Assembly: GCA_025360525.1 (NCBI GenBank)
Contig: JANYCA010000143.1
Location: 21,661 to 85,660 of the forward strand
From: Chitinophagaceae bacterium
GTDB lineage: Bacteria > Bacteroidota > Bacteroidia > Chitinophagales > Chitinophagaceae
Length of the DNA: 64,000 bases
Reading direction: 5' to 3'
Of this stretch, positions 26,090-35,310 are shown piece by piece. Positions within the stretch are counted from its first letter, which is position 1. Each line of letters opens with the position of its first letter. The translations under genes and the position numbers were made by a program. The notes beneath the pieces are model-generated. The model was not told the origin of the DNA. It did not search any database and saw nothing but the letters and a program-made list of their open reading frames with translations.

Positions 26090-27016
26090 ATGCAACTATC
26101 TACCAAACACTTACTAGGCATTAAAAATCTGTTGCCCCAGGATATTTCCCTCATTCTATCTACTGCGGCACAGTTTAAAGAAGTTTTGCAGCGGCCTGTA
26201 AAAAAAGTGCCTTCCTTAAGAGACGTAACTATCGTTAATTTATTCTACGAAAGTTCTACCAGAACAAGAATTTCCTTTGAGCTTGCCGAAAAAAGATTAG
26301 GGGCCGATACCATTAATTTTACGGCTTCAGGTTCATCCGTTTCTAAAGGCGAAACATTGCTGGATACAGTCAATAATATACTCAGCATGAAGGTGGATAT
26401 GGTGGTAATGCGGCACAGCGCCAGCGGAGCACCTCACTTTTTAGCAAAACATATTGATGCCGCCATTGTAAATGCTGGGGATGGCATTAATGAGCATCCC
26501 ACGCAGGCGTTACTCGATGCTTTTTCTATTACCGAAAAATTGGGCAGCCTGCAAGGTAAAAAAATAGTTTTACTAGGTGATATAATGCACTCAAGGGTTG
26601 CTTTAAGCAATATTTATTTATTAAAAAAGATGGGGGCCGAAGTAATGGTAGCAGGACCGCCCACATTAATACCCAAATACATTCATGAAGCACTGGATGT
26701 GCAGGTGGAGTATAATCTTAAAAAAGCTTTGGAGTGGTGTGATGTTGCCAATGTTTTACGCATACAATTAGAAAGGCAAAACCAGGTGTTATTTTCTTCC
26801 TTAAGGGAATATAACCTTGCTTACGGTGTATCAAAAAAATTACTCGACGGGTTAAAAAAAGAGATTGTAATAATGCATCCCGGGCCAATAAACAGGGGAG
26901 TAGAGATAGACAGTGATGTAGCCGATGGAAGTCAATCAATTATTTTACAGCAGGTAGAAAATGGGGTAGCGGTTAGAATGGCTGTATTGTATTTGCTGGC
27001 AGGCGTAAAAAGCTAG
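26090..27016 (+). CDS. pyrB: aspartate carbamoyltransferase catalytic subunit
   Basis: A 308-residue enzyme for the second step of pyrimidine synthesis, joining carbamoyl phosphate and aspartate. The carbamoyl-phosphate site is 'FYESSTRTRISFELAEKRLG'. 'GDGINEHPTQALLDAFSI' and 'VLLGDIMHSRVALSN' are standard, and 'IMHPGPINRGVEIDSDVADG' is the C-terminal active-site loop. No pyrI regulatory subunit is in the window. It is co-directional with pyrR at close spacing and is followed by coaD after 101 bases. Confidence 0.95.
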   Translation: MQLSTKHLLGIKNLLPQDISLILSTAAQFKEVLQRPVKKVPSLRDVTIVNLFYESSTRTRISFELAEKRLGADTINFTASGSSVSKGETLLDTVNNILSMKVDMVVMRHSASGAPHFLAKHIDAAIVNAGDGINEHPTQALLDAFSITEKLGSLQGKKIVLLGDIMHSRVALSNIYLLKKMGAEVMVAGPPTLIPKYIHEALDVQVEYNLKKALEWCDVANVLRIQLERQNQVLFSSLREYNLAYGVSKKLLDGLKKEIVIMHPGPINRGVEIDSDVADGSQSIILQQVENGVAVRMAVLYLLAGVKS

Positions 27017-27084
27017 CAAAAAAAATATTACTTAATTTGTTTGATTGATTAAAGCTGTATATTATTGATTAGATAACTGTTTCA

Positions 27085-27119
27085 AATAATTATCAATTAT
27101 CTATTAACCAATTATCAAT
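27085..27119. repeat. heptamer repeat overlapping the coaD start (locus C)
   Basis: A short tract of A+T-rich 7-mers (ATCAATT, ATCTATT, AACCAAT, TATCAAT at 27092-27119) whose last unit contributes the first two bases of the coaD ATG. It resembles the ATTATCA tract before the gene at 17779 and the CAATTAT units at locus B. Confidence 0.55.
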
Positions 27120-27600
27120 GCGTATTTGTTTGTTTCCCGGCACATTTGATCCTGTTACATTAGGCCACACAGATATTATTAACAGGGCTATGCCTTTGTT
27201 TGATAAAATCGTAATTGGTATAGGACGTAATGTAAATAAAGAACCTATGTATTCCGAAGAACAGCGCCTTGCCTGGCTAAAGGAAATTTATAAAGATGAG
27301 CCAAAGGTACAAGCGGTGGTATACGAAGGGCTCACAGTAAATTGTTGCAAAGAAGTAGGCGCCGGTTTTATTTTAAGAGGCATCCGCTATGTAAACGATT
27401 TCGAATACGAGAAAGCGATAGCCGATATGAACCGCAGTATAACCGGTAATATCGAGACTGTTTTTTTTACCTGTTTGCCGCAATATACTTCAGTGGCATC
27501 TACCCTGGTAAGAGATGTAATTAAAAACGGGGGAAATGTTTCCCAGTTTTTGCCGAAAGTGGTCAATGAATCCATTGCTAATAATTTAAAATCTAAATAA
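27118..27600 (+). CDS. coaD: pantetheine-phosphate adenylyltransferase
   Basis: A 160-residue nucleotidyltransferase of coenzyme A synthesis that makes dephospho-CoA from phosphopantetheine and ATP. 'FPGTFDPVTLGHTDIINRA' holds the TxGH nucleotide motif. 'FILRGIRYVNDFEYEKAIAD' and 'YTSVASTLVRDVIKNGGNV' (a variant of the ISSTxVR motif) complete the active site. The length is typical. The start codon lies within a short heptamer repeat. The following thioesterase begins 6 bases after the stop, so the two are probably co-transcribed. Confidence 0.95.
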   Translation: MRICLFPGTFDPVTLGHTDIINRAMPLFDKIVIGIGRNVNKEPMYSEEQRLAWLKEIYKDEPKVQAVVYEGLTVNCCKEVGAGFILRGIRYVNDFEYEKAIADMNRSITGNIETVFFTCLPQYTSVASTLVRDVIKNGGNVSQFLPKVVNESIANNLKSK

Positions 27601-27606
27601 ACTACT

Positions 27607-28038
27607 ATGTCTATCTGGTTTAACAAATCATTAAAAATAACTGATTTAGGTGCAATTGAGCCTGGTACAATGGCCGACTTCCTGGGAATGGAGTGGACCG
27701 AATTAGGGGCAGATTTCGTAAAAATTAAAATGCCTGTAGACCATCGTACCAAACAACCCTACGGTTTGTTGCATGGTGGTGCAAGTTGTGCATTGGCTGA
27801 AACTGCTGCCAGTGTTGCTTCTCAGCTGGTGCTTGATCCAAATAAATTTATTTGTGTTGGTCTTGAAATAAATGCTAACCATATAAGAAGTGCACGTCAT
27901 GGATATGTAAATGCGATCGTAAAACCATTGCACCTTGGGGGTACTACGCATGTATGGGATATAAAAATCTACGACGATAGCGAGCAGCTAATTTGCATCA
28001 GCCGCTTAACGCTGGCAATACTTAAGAAGGCTTTTTGA
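27607..28038 (+). CDS. hotdog-fold thioesterase (PaaI-like)
   Basis: A 143-residue acyl-CoA thioesterase of the hotdog fold. 'PYGLLHGGASCALAETAASV' is the family signature, with the active-site acidic residue in the central helix. 'GLEINANHIRSARHGYVNA' and 'THVWDIKIYDD' are the usual strands. Relatives hydrolyse DHNA-CoA in menaquinone synthesis or phenylacetyl-CoA intermediates; the sequence alone does not decide. It lies 6 bases after coaD, and its 3' end overlaps the convergent NUDIX gene by 17 bases. Confidence 0.88.
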   Translation: MSIWFNKSLKITDLGAIEPGTMADFLGMEWTELGADFVKIKMPVDHRTKQPYGLLHGGASCALAETAASVASQLVLDPNKFICVGLEINANHIRSARHGYVNAIVKPLHLGGTTHVWDIKIYDDSEQLICISRLTLAILKKAF

Positions 28039-28663
28039 TCGGGCTTAAAAACTGGTGTAAAATGTCTTTTATAGAAGGATAGGTATTGCCTAATGCAATT
28101 GGTAAATCCTTTTTGGTAAACCATTTTATCTCTTCAATATTTTCTGCTGTTTGCGGTACCAGTATTTGGTTAGAAGAACAGGTAACATTGAACCAATGCG
28201 TTATTTTAAAATAGTGTTTTCCAAAGGCATTATAGGTATGATAGGTTTCACCAATTTTATTTTTTATGGTAAGATGGGTGAGACCTGTTTCTTCCTCAAT
28301 CTCTCTTAGCGCAGCGGTTTCAATGCCTTCTCCTTTTTCAATTTTGCCTTTTGGCAAGTCCCATTTATCTAGCCTATAAATAAATAACAGTTGATTTTTT
28401 TCATTTTGAACAATGCCTCCTGCCGCCTCAATTAACTGAAAATGTTTAATAAACTTTTTGATCAGTTTGTCGAGATCTTCATGGAATAATACACCAGCAT
28501 GGAATTTTTCTTTTACAATTTCATGCAATAGCGAGTTGATGGCAGCGCTGGATATTTCATCAATTAAAATAGCATCAGGGTGGTGGAGGACTTCCTGCAG
28601 TTCCCCATCAATTTTATCACAGAGATAAACAGGTTTGTCGCCAAAATATACTTTTATAAACAT
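28022..28663 (-). CDS. NUDIX hydrolase
   Basis: A soluble protein of 213 residues from the ATG at 28663 (MFIKVYFGDKPVYL). The frame is open for 11 more codons to 28696, but 'MFIKVYFGDKPVYLC' looks like the natural start. The first half is a Bacteroidota-specific N-terminal domain. The NUDIX box in the second half is 'GKIEKGEGIETAAL' followed by 'REIEEETGL', complete with all catalytic glutamates. It hydrolyses a nucleoside diphosphate linked to another group; the substrate is unknown. It is convergent with the thioesterase, the stops overlapping by 17 bases, and divergent from pyrE. Confidence 0.85.
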   Translation of the reverse strand: MFIKVYFGDKPVYLCDKIDGELQEVLHHPDAILIDEISSAAINSLLHEIVKEKFHAGVLFHEDLDKLIKKFIKHFQLIEAAGGIVQNEKNQLLFIYRLDKWDLPKGKIEKGEGIETAALREIEEETGLTHLTIKNKIGETYHTYNAFGKHYFKITHWFNVTCSSNQILVPQTAENIEEIKWFTKKDLPIALGNTYPSIKDILHQFLSPIKKPS

Positions 28664-28745
28664 GTGCCGGTTTTTAAATGGGTTGATGTAAATCAATTGT
28701 TGATAACTGCAAACAAGTTGCTGTTAAAAAACTATTGGTTTGTAA

Positions 28746-28753
28746 TAAATTTG
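28746..28753 (+). promoter_or_regulatory. pyrE -7 box TAAATTTG, leaderless geometry
   Basis: TAAATTTG matches TAnnTTTG. CAGC (4 bases) separates it from the ATG at 28758. No TTG lies at the usual 19-20 bases upstream. The spacing to ATG is identical to that at prfB and argS. Confidence 0.5.
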
Positions 28754-28757
28754 CAGC

Positions 28758-29393
28758 ATGACAAATGAAAAAGCTGTTGCTGAAAAACTATTACAAATTA
28801 ATGCAATAAAACTCAATCCGCAACAGCCCTTTACCTGGGCAAGTGGCTGGAAAAGTCCTATTTACTGCGATAACCGCAAAGTATTATCATTCCCCTACAC
28901 AAGGGATTTTATTAAAAGTGAAATGAGTAATGTGGTTTTTGAAAAATTTCCAGATGCAGAAATTCTTGCAGGTGTAGCAACAGCTGGCATTGCCTGGGGG
29001 GCCATGGTGGCTGACCAGTTAAAGCTGCCTTACATTTACGTACGGCCCAAACCAAAGGAACACGGACTGGGAAATCAAATTGAAGGATTTTATGAAAAGG
29101 GGCAAAAGGTAGTTGTAGTGGAAGATTTAATCTCTACCGGAAAAAGCAGTTTGCAGGTTGTGGAAGTTTTACGAAAAGAAGGGTTGGAAGTTGTTGGTAT
29201 GGTTTCAATATTTAATTATGGTTTTCAATTAGCGGAAGATGAATTTGCTGCAGCAGGTGTGCCATATTTTTCACTTACCAATTATACTTCTTTAATTACT
29301 GCTGCCCTTGAAAAGGGAATGGTAAGCGCCGATGAAGAAAGCACTTTGTTAAAGTGGCGTGAAAGCCCTTCTACCTGGAACACAAATTTATAA
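28758..29393 (+). CDS. pyrE: orotate phosphoribosyltransferase
   Basis: A 211-residue enzyme that makes OMP from orotate and PRPP. The PRPP-binding loop is 'VVVVEDLISTGKSSLQVVEV'. 'QPFTWASGWKSPIYCDNRKV' and 'YIYVRPKPKEHGLGNQIEG' are the standard PyrE segments. With pyrR and pyrB nearby it belongs to a loose pyrimidine group, although coaD, a thioesterase and a NUDIX gene intervene. The start is fixed by a -7 box 4 bases upstream of the ATG. Confidence 0.94.
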   Translation: MTNEKAVAEKLLQINAIKLNPQQPFTWASGWKSPIYCDNRKVLSFPYTRDFIKSEMSNVVFEKFPDAEILAGVATAGIAWGAMVADQLKLPYIYVRPKPKEHGLGNQIEGFYEKGQKVVVVEDLISTGKSSLQVVEVLRKEGLEVVGMVSIFNYGFQLAEDEFAAAGVPYFSLTNYTSLITAALEKGMVSADEESTLLKWRESPSTWNTNL

Positions 29394-29415
29394 CTTTATA
29401 AAAAAAAGCAGCATC

Positions 29416-29802
29416 ATGAAAACAATTAAATTAACCTTATTATCAATCGTTGGGTTACTGTCTGTTTGTTTCGGCCAGCAAAAAGCCGCACAAAAAGTTG
29501 TGATACAAACGCCCACAGTACAATGTGAAATGTGCAAAAGCAAAATTGAACAATACCTCAAAAGGGAACCCGGCGTATCAACCGTAAAAGTGGATTATAA
29601 AAAGAAAACAACTACAGTTACCTTTTTAAACGACAGGAACAATATTGAGCAATTAAAAACGGCGATTGCCAATGCAGGTTACGATGCAGACGATATTGCT
29701 GCAAATGAAGAAGCCTATAAGAAATTACCTAAATGCTGTAAAAAGCCTGCTACCGATAAAGACCTGCAGGCTGCACCTGCAAAGGATCAGGAGCCAAAAT
29801 AA
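29416..29802 (+). CDS. exported heavy-metal-associated (HMA) domain protein
   Basis: A 128-residue protein with an N-terminal signal peptide (MKTIKLTLLSIVGLLSVCFG, then QQKAAQ). One HMA domain covers about residues 35-100 with the metal-binding CxxC in 'VQCEMCKSKIEQYL'. The tail contains 'LPKCCKKPA' and is polar. It is probably a periplasmic copper or zinc carrier. The frame is open further upstream to 29359, overlapping pyrE, but the ATG at 29416 gives a clean signal peptide. A perfect hairpin terminator follows at 29829. Confidence 0.85.
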   Translation: MKTIKLTLLSIVGLLSVCFGQQKAAQKVVIQTPTVQCEMCKSKIEQYLKREPGVSTVKVDYKKKTTTVTFLNDRNNIEQLKTAIANAGYDADDIAANEEAYKKLPKCCKKPATDKDLQAAPAKDQEPK

Positions 29803-29828
29803 ACGGGTTGGTTGACTAATCAAATTGG

Positions 29829-29870
29829 CGGAAAGTTTATTTAAACATCTAAATAAACTTTCCGTTTTTT
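29829..29870 (+). terminator. rho-independent terminator after HMA gene
   Basis: A perfect 15-bp stem (arms 29829-29843 and 29850-29864) with a 6-base loop AACATC, followed by TTTTTT. It ends the pyrE-HMA transcript. On the opposite strand it is preceded by fewer Ts and may help little for argS. Confidence 0.88.
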
Positions 29871-29944
29871 ATTCCTCTAATTATCTAATCTTACTTAAAT
29901 GATTTTGAAGTGATGTTCAAAAAATTGCTTCTGTACAATCGCTT

Positions 29945-31750
29945 TTACATCCGCTCCGGTACCCGAATTCCCAGTAGTTGCATTCCGCTTTTTATTACAT
30001 TGGCTGTCATGGTTGCTAATTGCAAACGCAGCTGTTTTTTTGCCGCTGTCTCTGCATTTGCAATGGAATGTTCCGTATAAAATGAGTTAAATGTTTTCGC
30101 CACATTAAAAACATAATTAGCTATTACAGAGGGATTGTGTTCTATACATGCATGTTCAATTGCAGCAGGGTATTGTTCTAAAAGTACGAGCACTTCCTTT
30201 TCCAGTTTTAATAAAGCTTCGGCAGGGCTATCGTTAGTGATGAACGATTCGCCATTCACCAGGGGAGATTCACCCGCAACCTTCCTCAAAATACTCTGTA
30301 TACGTGCATACGTGTATTGCACAAACGGCCCGGTAAAACCATGAAAATCTATGCTCTCCTGCGGATTAAATACCATCGTTTTTTTAGGGTCAACCCTTAG
30401 CAAATAAAACTTCATGGCACCCAGCCCCAGTATGTCGTATAACTCGTTTAATTCATCTTCTGTAAAGTCTTTTACCTTACCCAGTTCTTCGGTATGTTGT
30501 TTTGCGGTGGCTACCATTTCATCCACTAAATCATCTGCATCAACCACGGTACCTTCCCTGCTTTTCATTTTCCCGCTGGTTAGTTCAACCATGCCATAGC
30601 TCAGGTGAAAAATATTATCTGCATTGGGCATACCCAATTTTTTACAGATCAGTTGCAGCACTTTCATGTGGTAATTTTGTTCGTTACCAATCACATAAAT
30701 GCTTTGATCAATTTTGTATTCTTCGTATTTCTGCAATGCCAGGCCAATATCCTGGGTTATATAAACAGACGTGCCATCTTTTCGCTGTACAATTTTTTCA
30801 TCCAGCCCATCGGCTGTTAAATCAATCCAGATACTGCCATCTTCTTTCTGATAAAATATTTTTTTATCGAGGCCCTGCTGTACAATGTTTTTTCCTAGCA
30901 GGTAAGTGTTGCTTTCATAATAAACTACATCAAAGTTGCTGCCGATTCTTTTGTAGGTAACATCAAAACCGCTGTATACCCATTGGTTCATTGTTTTCCA
31001 AAGTTCAATTACTTCAGGCTTACCTTCTTCCCAGTCAAGCAACATTTGTTGTGTGGCCTTCATGATGGGTGCAGTTTTTTCTGCAGTTTCTTTATCAGCG
31101 CCAGTCTGAATCAATTGCTCCACCTGCAATTTATATTCGTCATTAAACCTTACATAATAATCGCCAACAAAGTGATCGCCTTTGGTATTGGTGCTTTCCG
31201 GGGTAGCGCCATTGGCAAACAATTGCCAGGCAATCATACTTTTGCAAATATGAATTCCCCTGTCATTTACAATGGCACTTTTAATTACTTTGTAGCCGTT
31301 GGCTTTTAATATTTCACTTACACTCCATCCTAAAAAATTATTTCTTAAATGCCCAAGGTGTAAAGGCTTATTTGTATTTGGAGAAGAATATTCTACCATC
31401 ACTTTTTTACCATTCATTTCCTTTTTGCCATAACCAATGTCTGCATGGTTATTCTGTAGCAGGTTCATCCAGTAACTTTCCTCAATTGATAAATTTAAAA
31501 ATCCTTTAATGATATTGTATCCTGTAAAAAAGCCGGCGTTTAACCTGATAAGTTCCTGGCCTAACTGATTTCCAATTGCATCAGGCGATTGTTTCAATAA
31601 TTTTACTAAAGAGAAAAGAACAACTGTGTAATCTCCTTCAAACTCTGGTTTGGTAAGGTTTATTTGGAAATCTTTTTCAACGAATGGTTGATTGTATAAA
31701 GCCGATAATGCTGCTGTTACCTTTTTTTGAATGCTGCTTACAATTGACAT
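29945..31750 (-). CDS. argS: arginyl-tRNA synthetase
   Basis: A 601-residue class I aminoacyl-tRNA synthetase that charges tRNA-Arg. 'EYSSPNTNKPLHLGHLRNNF' contains the HIGH-type motif (HLGH). 'VELTSGKMKSREGTVV' is the ArgRS counterpart of the KMSKS loop. 'QDIGLALQKYEEYKIDQSIY' and the C-terminal anticodon-binding domain 'GPFVQYTYARIQSIL' are present. The length is normal. The ATG at 31750 is preceded by a -7 box with a 4-base spacer. Confidence 0.95.
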   Translation of the reverse strand: MSIVSSIQKKVTAALSALYNQPFVEKDFQINLTKPEFEGDYTVVLFSLVKLLKQSPDAIGNQLGQELIRLNAGFFTGYNIIKGFLNLSIEESYWMNLLQNNHADIGYGKKEMNGKKVMVEYSSPNTNKPLHLGHLRNNFLGWSVSEILKANGYKVIKSAIVNDRGIHICKSMIAWQLFANGATPESTNTKGDHFVGDYYVRFNDEYKLQVEQLIQTGADKETAEKTAPIMKATQQMLLDWEEGKPEVIELWKTMNQWVYSGFDVTYKRIGSNFDVVYYESNTYLLGKNIVQQGLDKKIFYQKEDGSIWIDLTADGLDEKIVQRKDGTSVYITQDIGLALQKYEEYKIDQSIYVIGNEQNYHMKVLQLICKKLGMPNADNIFHLSYGMVELTSGKMKSREGTVVDADDLVDEMVATAKQHTEELGKVKDFTEDELNELYDILGLGAMKFYLLRVDPKKTMVFNPQESIDFHGFTGPFVQYTYARIQSILRKVAGESPLVNGESFITNDSPAEALLKLEKEVLVLLEQYPAAIEHACIEHNPSVIANYVFNVAKTFNSFYTEHSIANAETAAKKQLRLQLATMTANVIKSGMQLLGIRVPERM

Positions 31751-31754
31751 GCGG

Positions 31755-31762
31755 CAAAAATA
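31755..31762 (-). promoter_or_regulatory. argS -7 box TATTTTTG, leaderless geometry
   Basis: On the minus strand TATTTTTG is followed by CCGC and then the argS ATG at 31750. The 4-base spacer equals that at prfB and pyrE. No TTG lies at the expected -33 distance. Confidence 0.5.
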
Positions 31763-31976
31763 CTGAAAACAACATAACAGGGAGTTAAAGGAAATGATTT
31801 TGAAAACTGCACTTGCTGCTTAACACAAGAATTGAGATTTAATTTTAATTACAGCAATGGCATTATTGAAAAATATGGCCTTTGATGAGTGAACCTATTG
31901 TTTGGATTCTTTTAACATAAAAGATTTAATAGAAAAGTAAAGCCTATATTCGACCCTTATTTTTTAAACCCAAAAC

Positions 31977-34900
31977 ATGAAATTGAAATTTACTTTCTTC
32001 TGTATTTTTTTGTTGGCTATTGTAACTACCAAAGCTCAACATCAATTAACGATTGATAAAAACTTCAAAAAATATCATGCAACTCCTGGCAAGCAGGTTA
32101 ATGTGTCTGCTGGCATTGCGGCAAGGCCGGCTACCGGAAATAGGATAAGACAACGATGTGGTTTTGCCAGCTATATGGAAAAAGCAAAAGCTAGGGGGTA
32201 TAATGAAAACAGGTATGAAGCAGAAATAAAAAAATTAATTCAAAAAAGAATTGCTGCAGGCAAGGGAGCATTTGCTGGCCCTGTGACCATACCGGTTATT
32301 TTTCATAGTATATACAGGACCGGGGATGCGCTGTCTGCATCCAGTCCCAACCTATCAACGGCCATGTACCAGGCACAAATTAATCAGTTAAATAGTGATT
32401 ACGCCAACCTCTCGGGCTCCACTTATGGTGTGGCTGCGGATGTTAAGATAAGGTTTTGCCTTGCGATAGTTGACACCGCTGGCAAGCCGCTTGCAAATCC
32501 CGGGATTGACCGCATAAACGGTTCAACAAGGAGTTGGACCAGCACCAGTACCATGACGGATACCGAGTTGATGGATTACTTTGATGGAACGATTAAGCCT
32601 TCGAGTGTATGGGATCCGTACAGCTATTTTAATGTGTGGACGGCAGCAATGGATGCAAGCGGATTACTGGGCTATTCAACTTTTCCCTCTTTTAGTACAT
32701 TGCCTGGTTTGGACGATACTGAAACCAGTGAAACTGCTGGCTGCGTAATAGCATGGCAATCTGTTGGGAGTATTACAACTCCCGGACAGGATGCTTCTTA
32801 TGGTTATGGCCGTACTTTAACACATGAAGCAGGACACTTTTTTGGATTACGCCATATTTGGGGCGATGCAAACTGTGGAGAGGATTATTGTGGAGATACA
32901 CCACCGCAGGATGCTGAATCTACTGGCTGTCCGGCGAATGGAACTTTAAATAATTGTACTCCATCTATGCCAAAAATGTTTCAAAACTATATGGATTACA
33001 CCGATGATGCCTGTGTGAATACCTTCACAACAGATCAGGCGCTGCGTTGTCAAACAACAGTGGATAACAGCGCACGCAGATTTACCTTAATTAATTCAAA
33101 AGCCTGCCAGGCAAGAGCAGGCAATGCTATACAATTTGGTTCAGCAGCACTTTACACCGTTCCAGAAACAGGCAATGCAGGGAGCTGTCCCAACTCCAGA
33201 TCTTTCACCTTTAATTTGTACGTATCTGCCAAAGCCACTGGCAATGCTACTATTACTTTTGCACCAATTGGCGGCGCTGCTTTGCAAAATGTTGACTATA
33301 TAATTTCTCCGGCATCTGTAAGCTATACTGCAAACGATAATGCTGTAAAAAAGATAACCATAACAATAATTGATGACCAGGTTGTTGAACCAACCGAACT
33401 TATCCAATTAGGCTATAGCATTAGCGGGGCAGGTGTTGTTGCAGGTCCGGAAAAACAAACACTATCAATATCAATTCAGGATGATGATTTTGCCGGAACT
33501 ACTATTAATAATATAACGCCGAATAAAACTATCCTAAGTCAAAATTTCAATGCAGCTGCAAATGTACCAGCAGGCTGGCTTACCTCCGTTTATGATGATG
33601 GTACCAGCACCTATTCGCCTAACGAATGGGTAATAAGTTCGTTTGGTGGAGTGGGCACGTCAGGTAACGCTGCACATATCACTAACAACACCTCTACAAA
33701 AACAAATAAATATACCAACACCAGTATTTCTGATGCCTATTTATTTACTCCTTTGTTGGATGCAACCGGGCTAAAAAATATCAATTTTAGTTTTAAATGG
33801 CGCTGCCTTGGTGAGCCCGGATACGATGAAGGTTATGTTGGCTATATTCCTGAAGGAAAACCAATAGATGCAAATAATGTTATCTATTTTAATAAAGCTT
33901 ATAGCGGATTACCTACAGGTACAACTGCCGCCACAGAAAATATTCTATTGCCGCTGGCATTAAACAATAGTAAGTTCTATTTGGTGTTTAACTGGTATAA
34001 CGATAATGCAACGGGCACCAACCCTGCATTTACCGTTGATGATATTACACTAACCGGTAGTTATTATGCTGTAGCCGGAACAACTGATGCAGATACTGCT
34101 TTTTCGCAATATTCCGGACAAACGGTTGACTACTACAGCAAATCGACCCTTGCGCCTGTTACACAAAGGTTGATCGCAACTATCAGTAATCCAAGTGTGG
34201 ATTTAGGCTGCGTAACGGCCAGTGTTCAAAATGCAGGCACTGGTAAAACCGCTTTATCAACTTCATCGGGCAGTTATTTCAGAACAAATAAAGTATTTAA
34301 ACTAACTCCCTCAGTAGCAAATAGTACGGCTACGTACCAGGGGACATTGTATTTTTCCACAGCAGAATTATCACCTGCCTGGAGTGCACTGGAAATTCCT
34401 TCTTTAAAAATCCTTAAGGTAAAAGACGGTGTTAACTTAACCGGAATATTAAGCGCAGCAGATGCTACCCTTATTACTCCCACATTTACAGATAAATCGG
34501 CCAGCAATGGCTATTATAGCTATACCGGTAATTTTACTGGGTTTTCTCAGTTTATGTTGGTGTTACCAACTGCTGCACTACCGGTTCGTTTGTTGAGTTT
34601 CGATGCCAGTGTCAACAAAAATTCCATTGCACTAAAATGGAGTACAACACAGGAGCTCAATAACAAAGGATTTAAAATAGAAAGAAGCACCAACGGATTA
34701 AATTTTGAAACCATCGGATGGATTGCAGCTAAACAAGGCAACAATATTCTATTAAATTATTCCCTGAATGATAATTTTGTGCAGCCGAATGTTGTTTATT
34801 ATTACAGAATCCGCCAGGTTGATGCAGATAATAGGGAAGAGCTTTCTGTTGTAAAGCAGGCTCGTATCAGCAAACAAGGAATTTCTGTAACTGTAAGCCC

Positions 34901-35126
34901 GGTGCCGGCAAAAGATATCGTAAATCTATTTATTAATGGCACCTTACAAACTGCTACTGTTTATTTGATAAATGCACAGGGGCAGCTTGTAAAAAAATGG
35001 AGTAGCATCAACGCATGTAACAGTGCTTATGGATTAAAGGTAGGTGAATTGCCAACGGGTATTTATACATTGCATGTGCAGTTGAGCGATGAGAAAATTG
35101 TAAAAAAGATTTTGATCGATAAATAA
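31977..35126 (+). CDS. secreted M43-type metalloprotease with T9SS C-terminal domain
   Basis: A 1049-residue exported protein with a signal peptide (residues 1-20, ending 'TTKAQ'). A zinc metalloprotease domain of the pappalysin/M43 family has HEAGHFFGLRH at 283-293 and a downstream Met-turn region 'MFQNYMDYTDDACVN'. A Calx-beta-like domain follows (about 390-505, 'DDQVVEPTELIQLGY'), then a choice-of-anchor/jellyroll domain (about 520-700, 'LSQNFNAAANVPAGWLTSVY'), a further beta-rich part, and a C-terminal sorting domain ('KDIVNLFINGTLQ', 'LPTGIYTLHVQLSDEKIVKK') for the type IX secretion system. It probably digests extracellular protein. TATATTCG at 31945-31952 may be a variant -7 box. It stands alone, closed by the terminator at 35146. 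Confidence 0.88.
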   Translation: MKLKFTFFCIFLLAIVTTKAQHQLTIDKNFKKYHATPGKQVNVSAGIAARPATGNRIRQRCGFASYMEKAKARGYNENRYEAEIKKLIQKRIAAGKGAFAGPVTIPVIFHSIYRTGDALSASSPNLSTAMYQAQINQLNSDYANLSGSTYGVAADVKIRFCLAIVDTAGKPLANPGIDRINGSTRSWTSTSTMTDTELMDYFDGTIKPSSVWDPYSYFNVWTAAMDASGLLGYSTFPSFSTLPGLDDTETSETAGCVIAWQSVGSITTPGQDASYGYGRTLTHEAGHFFGLRHIWGDANCGEDYCGDTPPQDAESTGCPANGTLNNCTPSMPKMFQNYMDYTDDACVNTFTTDQALRCQTTVDNSARRFTLINSKACQARAGNAIQFGSAALYTVPETGNAGSCPNSRSFTFNLYVSAKATGNATITFAPIGGAALQNVDYIISPASVSYTANDNAVKKITITIIDDQVVEPTELIQLGYSISGAGVVAGPEKQTLSISIQDDDFAGTTINNITPNKTILSQNFNAAANVPAGWLTSVYDDGTSTYSPNEWVISSFGGVGTSGNAAHITNNTSTKTNKYTNTSISDAYLFTPLLDATGLKNINFSFKWRCLGEPGYDEGYVGYIPEGKPIDANNVIYFNKAYSGLPTGTTAATENILLPLALNNSKFYLVFNWYNDNATGTNPAFTVDDITLTGSYYAVAGTTDADTAFSQYSGQTVDYYSKSTLAPVTQRLIATISNPSVDLGCVTASVQNAGTGKTALSTSSGSYFRTNKVFKLTPSVANSTATYQGTLYFSTAELSPAWSALEIPSLKILKVKDGVNLTGILSAADATLITPTFTDKSASNGYYSYTGNFTGFSQFMLVLPTAALPVRLLSFDASVNKNSIALKWSTTQELNNKGFKIERSTNGLNFETIGWIAAKQGNNILLNYSLNDNFVQPNVVYYYRIRQVDADNREELSVVKQARISKQGISVTVSPVPAKDIVNLFINGTLQTATVYLINAQGQLVKKWSSINACNSAYGLKVGELPTGIYTLHVQLSDEKIVKKILIDK

Positions 35127-35145
35127 ATAACTAAGCGATACTTTC

Positions 35146-35178
35146 AAAAACAGGCTGCCATAAAAGCAGCCTGTTTTT
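35146..35178 (+). terminator. rho-independent terminator after M43 protease
   Basis: Stem arms AAAAACAGGCTGC (35146-35158) and GCAGCCTGTTTTT (35166-35178) pair perfectly around a 7-base loop. The flanking A and T runs make it active in both directions. Confidence 0.88.
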
Positions 35179-35310
35179 GTTATATAAAAACGGCTGCGTA
35201 AAATGAATAATTCCCCGATTTACGTGTTTAAAATGAGGGAAGATTATCAAAGCTTTTATGCTTTAATTTTTGATAATCAAAGCATCTTTCTAAAAAAGCT
35301 GAAGCGGAAA

